Source of the DNA: Pseudomonadota bacterium
GTDB lineage: Bacteria; Pseudomonadota; Gammaproteobacteria; Steroidobacterales; Woeseiaceae
Direction: 5' to 3'
Length of the DNA: 40,282 nucleotides
Assembly (NCBI GenBank): GCA_022574185.1
Contig: JACZSM010000021.1
Coordinates: 1-40,282 of the forward strand
Part shown: one piece after another, positions 36,513-40,282 of the stretch
Numbering within the stretch: position 1 is the stretch's first letter
Layout of the letters: every line of letters begins with the position of its first letter
Notes under the pieces: model-generated
Databases searched by the model: none
What the model was told of the DNA's origin: nothing
What the model saw: the letters and a program-made list of their open reading frames with translations, nothing else
Program-made: the position numbers and the translations under genes

Positions 36513-37904
36513 TCACATCAGCCAGTCCAACAGCCCGACAGCCTTGAGGAACACGAACATGATACCGACCGGTGCAACGAAGCGCACCAATATTCGCCAG
36601 AGCATGTATGCCGTTCCGGTGCCGCCGAGCTCCTCTGCTGTAGAATTGCGACACATGACCCAGCCGGCGAACACCGTGATAAATACACCGCCGAGCGGCA
36701 ACATGATATTGCTGGTCAGGTAATCAATGTTGTCAAATATTGTGCCCCTGTAGAAAGTGAAGTCCGAGAGAACATTAAAAGACAAGACGGAACCGATGCC
36801 CAGCACCCAAATCAGCACACCGATGACTATGGCCGCCTCGGCGCGGGTCCGATTGAAATTTTCGACATACCAGGCGACGGCGGGCTCCATCAGACCAATC
36901 GCCGAAGTCCATGCCGCGAATGCGAGTAACACAAAGAAAATCGTCGAGAAAAATACACCGCCGGTCATTTGGCCGAAGGCCACCGGCAGCGTATTGAAGA
37001 CAAGACCTGGGCCGTCGGCCGGATCAAGCCCGAACTGAAACACGATTGGAAATATTACCAGCGCGGCGAGGATCGCAATTACGGTATCGGCCAAAACCAC
37101 GGCAGCGGATGTGCCGTTGATCGATGTATCTTCGGGCAGATAGGCTCCATACGCCATGATTGCGCCCATGCCGATCGACAATGTAAAAAATGCGTGGCCC
37201 AGTGCGATGAGCACACTGTCCCAGGTGAGCTTGTTGAAGTCCGGCGTAAACAGGAATGCAACACCCTCACCAAAGTGACCCGAGGTAAGCGAGTAGCCCA
37301 GCAGTACCAACATCAATACGATCAGAGCCGGAACCATGAAACGCACAGCCTGTTCCAGTCCTCGCTCGACACCACGAGCTACGACGAAAATTGTCAGCCC
37401 CATGAACAAGGTGTGACTGAATGCAACCAGCTTCCAGTTGCCGACGAACGCGCTGAAATGCGCGCCAATCTCATCAGCGCTGGCCCCCGAGAACACGCCC
37501 GATGCGCTCTTGAAAACATAGGCCAGCGTCCAGCCAGCAATAACGCTGTAGTACGAAAGAATCAGGATTCCGGCGATCACGCCCATACCGCCGACCCATT
37601 GCCAATTCCGTGAACCGCCCTCTTCCTGACCCAATAAGGCCATCGTCGCGACTGGATTGCGCCGACCGCGTCGACCGATCAGAATCTCTGACATCATCAC
37701 GGGCATGCCGATCAACACGACGCAGAACAGGTACACGATGACAAATGCACCGCCACCGTTTTCTCCGGCAATGTACGGAAACTTCCAGATATTGCCCAGG
37801 CCGACAGCGGATCCGGTCACCGCCAGGATGAATGCCATCTTTGACGACCAGAAACCATGCAGCGATGTGCGTTTTTCCGCAGTGGTAGCCTGACTGTTCT
37901 GCAT
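36513..37904 (-). CDS. Sodium-dependent transporter, SNF (NSS) family
   Basis: This 463-residue inner-membrane symporter resembles bacterial LeuT-type neurotransmitter:sodium symporters with about 11 to 12 helices. Helix 1 shows AVTGSAVGLGNIWKFPYIAG then ENGGGAF, which contains the sodium and substrate sites (GNIWKFPY). Helices near FTLSIGMGAIMAYGAYLP (helix 6) are also characteristic. ATG 37902-37904 (MQNSQATTAEKRTS) is preferred over an upstream ATG at 37964. Substrate is unknown, probably an amino acid. It sits between ratA and smpB and is divergent from smpB. Confidence 0.93.
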   Translation of the reverse strand: MQNSQATTAEKRTSLHGFWSSKMAFILAVTGSAVGLGNIWKFPYIAGENGGGAFVIVYLFCVVLIGMPVMMSEILIGRRGRRNPVATMALLGQEEGGSRNWQWVGGMGVIAGILILSYYSVIAGWTLAYVFKSASGVFSGASADEIGAHFSAFVGNWKLVAFSHTLFMGLTIFVVARGVERGLEQAVRFMVPALIVLMLVLLGYSLTSGHFGEGVAFLFTPDFNKLTWDSVLIALGHAFFTLSIGMGAIMAYGAYLPEDTSINGTSAAVVLADTVIAILAALVIFPIVFQFGLDPADGPGLVFNTLPVAFGQMTGGVFFSTIFFVLLAFAAWTSAIGLMEPAVAWYVENFNRTRAEAAIVIGVLIWVLGIGSVLSFNVLSDFTFYRGTIFDNIDYLTSNIMLPLGGVFITVFAGWVMCRNSTAEELGGTGTAYMLWRILVRFVAPVGIMFVFLKAVGLLDWLM

Positions 37905-38020
37905 TATTATTCTCTCAGGGCAGACGAAGCCTGAGATTCTCATACAAATCCAGCACACAGACAACCAAGGGTGTCATTGGCATGAACTTGGAAATGGGCT
38001 CATGTGCGCTGATAAGACCG

Positions 38021-38026
38021 TATAAT
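38021..38026 (+). promoter_or_regulatory. Probable -10 box of smpB
   Basis: A perfect TATAAT followed by CGCG lies 33 nt before the smpB ATG. The -35 at the expected distance (GCTCAT) is poor. It sits in the 155-nt divergent region with the SNF transporter gene. Confidence 0.4.
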
Positions 38027-38059
38027 CGCGAACCCGGATTCGAGCCGTGACGCAGATCA

Positions 38060-38533
38060 ATGAGTGCTGACAAGTCGAACAAGCCGCACAGCAAAGTTAT
38101 CGCCGTCAACAAGAAGGCGCGACATAACTATTTCATTGAGGACACGATAGAGGCGGGCCTCGTGCTCGAGGGCTGGGAGACCAAAAGTTTGCGCGCAGGC
38201 CGCGCGCAGCTCACCGAAAGTTACGTCACGCTTCGCAATGGAGAGGCCTGGCTTGTCGGCGCGCACCTCGCACCGCTTCATACCGCGTCTTCGCACGTCA
38301 AAGCCGACCCAACTCGTTCGCGCAAACTGCTGTTGCACCGTTTGCAGCTGGATCGCCTGATAGGCGCTGTTGAACGGAAGGGCTACACGCTGGTGCCGCT
38401 AGATCTGCACTGGCACAAAGGACGCGCCAAACTCGAGTTTGGCCTCGCCAAAGGCAAGAAACAACACGACAAACGAGCCGCTAGCAAGGACCGGGACTGG
38501 CAGCGCCAAAAAGCTAGAATCCTAAAACGATAG
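38060..38533 (+). CDS. smpB: SsrA-binding protein SmpB
   Basis: This 157-residue partner of tmRNA in trans-translation begins with [20 protein letters not shown], shows the [19 protein letters not shown] block and the C-terminal tail [20 protein letters not shown], which inserts in the ribosomal mRNA channel. ATG 38060-38062. It is 140 nt upstream of ssrA on the same strand. Confidence 0.97.
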   Translation: MSADKSNKPHSKVIAVNKKARHNYFIEDTIEAGLVLEGWETKSLRAGRAQLTESYVTLRNGEAWLVGAHLAPLHTASSHVKADPTRSRKLLLHRLQLDRLIGAVERKGYTLVPLDLHWHKGRAKLEFGLAKGKKQHDKRAASKDRDWQRQKARILKR

Positions 38534-38562
38534 TAGTTTATTCAATAAGTTACTAGTCTTTT
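38531..38562 (+). terminator. Intrinsic terminator of smpB
   Basis: TAGTAGTTT and AAGTTACTA, with inner A/T pairs, form a hairpin containing two G-U pairs, with loop ATTCAAT. GTCTTTTCT follows. It starts at the smpB stop codon. Confidence 0.5.
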
Positions 38563-38633
38563 CTAATCTAATTTATTACTCTGTTGACGTGGACCCGCCG
38601 CGCAGTTCCTGCGCTCGATGTGCACTGGGCACA

Positions 38634-38661
38634 TTGTTTTTCGTCGCGAAGCCCATAAACT
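38634..38661 (+). promoter_or_regulatory. Candidate promoter of ssrA
   Basis: TTGTTT (38634-38639), a 16-nt spacer and TAAACT (38656-38661). Initiation near 38668 would leave a short leader that RNase P removes at 38673. The match to consensus is moderate. Confidence 0.4.
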
Positions 38662-38672
38662 ATGGCCAACAC

Positions 38673-39032
38673 GGGGGTGACATGGCTTCGACGTGGGTCG
38701 CGAAACTCCGAGTGCATGCCGAGGCACAGACTACCTCGTTAATCCAGCTGTAAAACTATAGTTGCCAACGACGACAACTACGCACTAGCTGCTTAAAAAC
38801 CAGTTTAGTGCCCTCTGACCGAATGTGCCTGTGCGTTCGGGGTTCAGGGGTCACCAACACGGGACCGCGGCAAGGGTGTGTTCAGGGCCCAAACCGTTAA
38901 AACCTTACTGAGCTGGCTATGAGTTTTCCCTGCCCGTCGGGTAGCCCATAGTGAGATTAAAGACGGAATAAGCATGTAGATCTTGGGGCAGAGGGCTTGC
39001 GGACGTGGGTTCGATTCCCACCACCTCCACCA
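38673..39032 (+). ncRNA. ssrA: Transfer-messenger RNA (tmRNA)
   Basis: This 360-nt tmRNA rescues stalled ribosomes with SmpB. The 5' acceptor GGGGGTG pairs with CACCTCC, followed by ACCA, at the 3' end. TGACATGGCTTCGACG and GTGCATGCCGAGG are conserved 5' elements. The tag frame after resume codon GCC reads ANDDNYALAA, then TAA. Pseudoknot segments and the T-arm GTGGGTTCGATTCCCAC follow, and AGCATGTAG precedes the acceptor region. Its 3' end is a frequent integration site, and the DNA to its right differs in character. Confidence 0.98.
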
Positions 39033-39047
39033 CTTGTTGTGGTTTTT
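39027..39047 (+). terminator. Intrinsic terminator of ssrA
   Basis: CCACCAC-TT-GTTGTGG, with one internal mismatch, is followed by TTTTT. The stem uses the CCA end of tmRNA, as often seen for stable RNA genes. Confidence 0.55.
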
Positions 39048-39074
39048 CAGTAACTTATGGACGAGTTACTGAAA
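39045..39074. repeat. Perfect 11-bp inverted repeat after ssrA
   Basis: TTTCAGTAACT (39045-39055) and AGTTACTGAAA (39064-39074) flank the 8-nt loop TATGGACG. It overlaps the U-tract of the ssrA terminator. It could be a second terminator working on both strands or part of an attachment site. Confidence 0.6.
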
Positions 39075-39200
39075 TACCCCACATACGAGCCAACAAAACA
39101 AGAATGGACAGCGATAGTTTCAACGTTCGTATCGGCGCAGTCGAGATGCCGGGTTGATTGCCTGACCTTCGGTCAAGTGGGCACTGAATTGAACGGCGAG

Positions 39201-39668
39201 TCAGACCTCGGAGAGATATTTCTCGATCGCGGACAAGGTGTCGCGAATAAGAAATCCTGCGAGAATCTTGTTCCCGTCGTTGTCGATCACATACGGTTTT
39301 TCGTGCGTGCGCATCGGATCTCCGTTGAGCCCGGCGACATACCTCGCAGCCGGAGCACTTGTTTTGGCTATATTCTGCGGGCTTCCAGCGCGGTCGATCT
39401 CCCAGTGCTTCTGTCCAATTGCGAGCTCCTCGACCAGTTTGAACAAGCCCGCACAGAGCACATCAATGCCCTTCCTCACTTCAGTTTTCGATTGCCCAGT
39501 CTCTGCGGCGATCCAATCGGCAAGGTGCCAGGCCGTCTGAATGTAATCCGTTAGCGCGTAGGACCAGGTACGTTCATCAAAGTCCATTCGGTCGTAGCGA
39601 TCTGCGTCGTACTTCGCCTTGTCCAGAAGGTCCCTGGCAGTTTTGATTGAGAATCCGTATTTCGACAT
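39201..39668 (-). CDS. Hypothetical protein (accessory region)
   Basis: This 155-residue soluble, mostly helical protein has no signal peptide or membrane segment. The N-terminal half (TARDLLDKAKYDADRYDRMD, then SYALTDYIQTAWHLADWI) looks like a small family of accessory proteins with a Phe/Tyr...T-A-x-H-x-x-DW helix, here without known function. The C-terminal half (KPYVIDNDGNKILAGFLIRD) looks like a short beta-rich segment. The start is ATG 39666-39668, with a weak TTAGG upstream. It is the only convincing gene to the right of ssrA and is transcribed towards it. Codon use looks similar to the rest of the window. Confidence 0.6.
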   Translation of the reverse strand: MSKYGFSIKTARDLLDKAKYDADRYDRMDFDERTWSYALTDYIQTAWHLADWIAAETGQSKTEVRKGIDVLCAGLFKLVEELAIGQKHWEIDRAGSPQNIAKTSAPAARYVAGLNGDPMRTHEKPYVIDNDGNKILAGFLIRDTLSAIEKYLSEV

Positions 39669-40282
39669 GGCCTAAGTTTAGCCAAGAACCGGACCGCAAG
39701 GCAGCATCCGCAAATTCAGTGCAATCCCTCGCCCTCGGATCGCGCCTCCGTGCTTGCCAATATGTTCTCGAGCATCTGCTCGGCGCCCTCGAACGCCATC
39801 GGGCCGGCTTGGATGGGCATGTGTGCCGAGGGCTCTTGATAGCTCAGACCCGACCGTACGGATAGTGTCAGAATTGATCTGGCTCAAACGTCTGCTTTTC
39901 CCGAAAGCGGTCGGTCAGATCGCTGGAAATTGAGTGAAACGAAGGGCCGCTTTCGGCCGAGGCTGTGTCAAAACTACGCAACAGTCTCACCCCAGAAGTC
40001 GCCTTCAAACACAACGTGAGACGCTATTGACTGGCTTACGAGCCGATAGCGTCCTATTAGTAAGCAACTGACCTCAACTGAAAATTCGCCTAGCTTGGAA
40101 ACGATCTCAAGCGGTCAATTTTGAGTTTTCACACAGCCTCGGTCATTAGCGGACCTTTTCATACATTCTAGCCCAACGGCAGCTTCCGGGGCTCCCTCCT
40201 CCCCTCTCCCCCTTTCTTTTCAGAGTCCCAGGCTGTACGTCCGCTCCCAACTAAAGCAGTCATTCGGATAAGCGGGACTCAG
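39669..40282. other. Non-coding accessory tail
   Basis: No gene here is supported: the short frames at 39647-39865 (plus) and 39678-39887 (minus) overlap each other and have no family-like features. The stretch contains the inverted-repeat element at 39942-40157 and a further inverted pair CCGAAAGCGG (39901-39910) / CCGCTTTCGG (39947-39956). The segment after 40160 includes a C/T-rich run (around 40195-40220) and nothing else that I can name. Confidence 0.5.
39942..40157. mobile_element. MITE-like element with 34-bp imperfect terminal inverted repeats
   Basis: The left end (39942-39975) and the reverse complement of the right end (40124-40157) share AAGGnCCGCTnnnnnCCGAGG, then CTGTGTnAAAACT: 27 of 34 positions agree. 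The roughly 150-nt interior has no ORF but contains nested hairpins: GTCTCAC (39984-39990) / GTGAGAC (40016-40022) and ACGCTAT (40021-40027) / ATAGCGT with inner GGCT/AGCC. No transposase is present, so it would need one in trans. I could not find a clear target-site duplication. Confidence 0.5.

Noticed and set aside
39647..39887. Small frames of 72 and 69 codons on opposite strands
   Set aside because: They overlap each other and the start region of the hypothetical gene; no ribosome-binding site and no recognisable sequence.
1..40282. CRISPR arrays, toxin-antitoxin pairs and known defence systems
   Set aside because: No regularly spaced repeats and no such proteins were seen; nearly all of the DNA is accounted for by core genes.

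Overview
The window is a block of bacterial housekeeping genes. Gene order and protein sequences indicate a gammaproteobacterium outside the Enterobacterales: split nuoC and nuoD in a 14-gene complex I operon, greA-(yhbY)-rlmE-ftsH-folP-glmM-tpiA-secG-tRNA-Leu, hrcA-grpE-dnaK-dnaJ-dapB-carA-carB, and fur/bamE/rnfH/ratA/smpB/ssrA. The family (perhaps a marine lineage such as Woeseiales, Steroidobacterales or Chromatiales relatives) is an inference from this layout only.

Layout. Positions 1-251 hold the 3' end of a probable serine recombinase that runs into the 3' end of an initiator tRNA gene (208-284, minus). From 383 to 14654 the minus strand carries the complete complex I operon nuoA to nuoN, with many overlapping starts and stops. 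Upstream of it on the same strand are tRNA-Leu(GAG), secG, tpiA, glmM, folP, ftsH and rlmE. A truncated, oppositely oriented yhbY remnant (21091-21204) separates rlmE from greA. Then, still on the minus strand, come greA, carB, carA, dapB, dnaJ, dnaK, grpE and hrcA, with good heat-shock (sigma-32) promoters before grpE and dnaK. Reading rightwards, nadK and recN diverge from hrcA. Next are fur (minus), bamE (plus), rnfH and ratA (minus), an SNF-family sodium symporter (minus), and smpB with tmRNA (plus).

The last 1.25 kb, after the tmRNA 3' end, looks like accessory DNA. It holds a perfect 11-bp hairpin, one hypothetical gene, and a short non-coding element with 34-bp imperfect terminal inverted repeats. 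Both ends of the window therefore show the sequence changing character at the 3' end of an RNA gene, which is typical of integration sites.

The genes cover respiration (NADH:quinone oxidoreductase), envelope and folate precursors (GlmM, FolP), protein export (SecG), protein quality control (FtsH, DnaK/DnaJ/GrpE/HrcA, SmpB/tmRNA), carbamoyl phosphate and lysine/diaminopimelate synthesis, NADP supply, DNA repair (RecN), iron control (Fur) and outer-membrane assembly (BamE). I found no new multigene system. The points most worth a second look are the yhbY relic, a dapB without a canonical start codon that preserves its nucleotide-binding loop, a family of AGTACT-core intergenic hairpins (14831, 16198, 34774), the two RNA-gene junctions, and the MITE-like element at 39942-40157.
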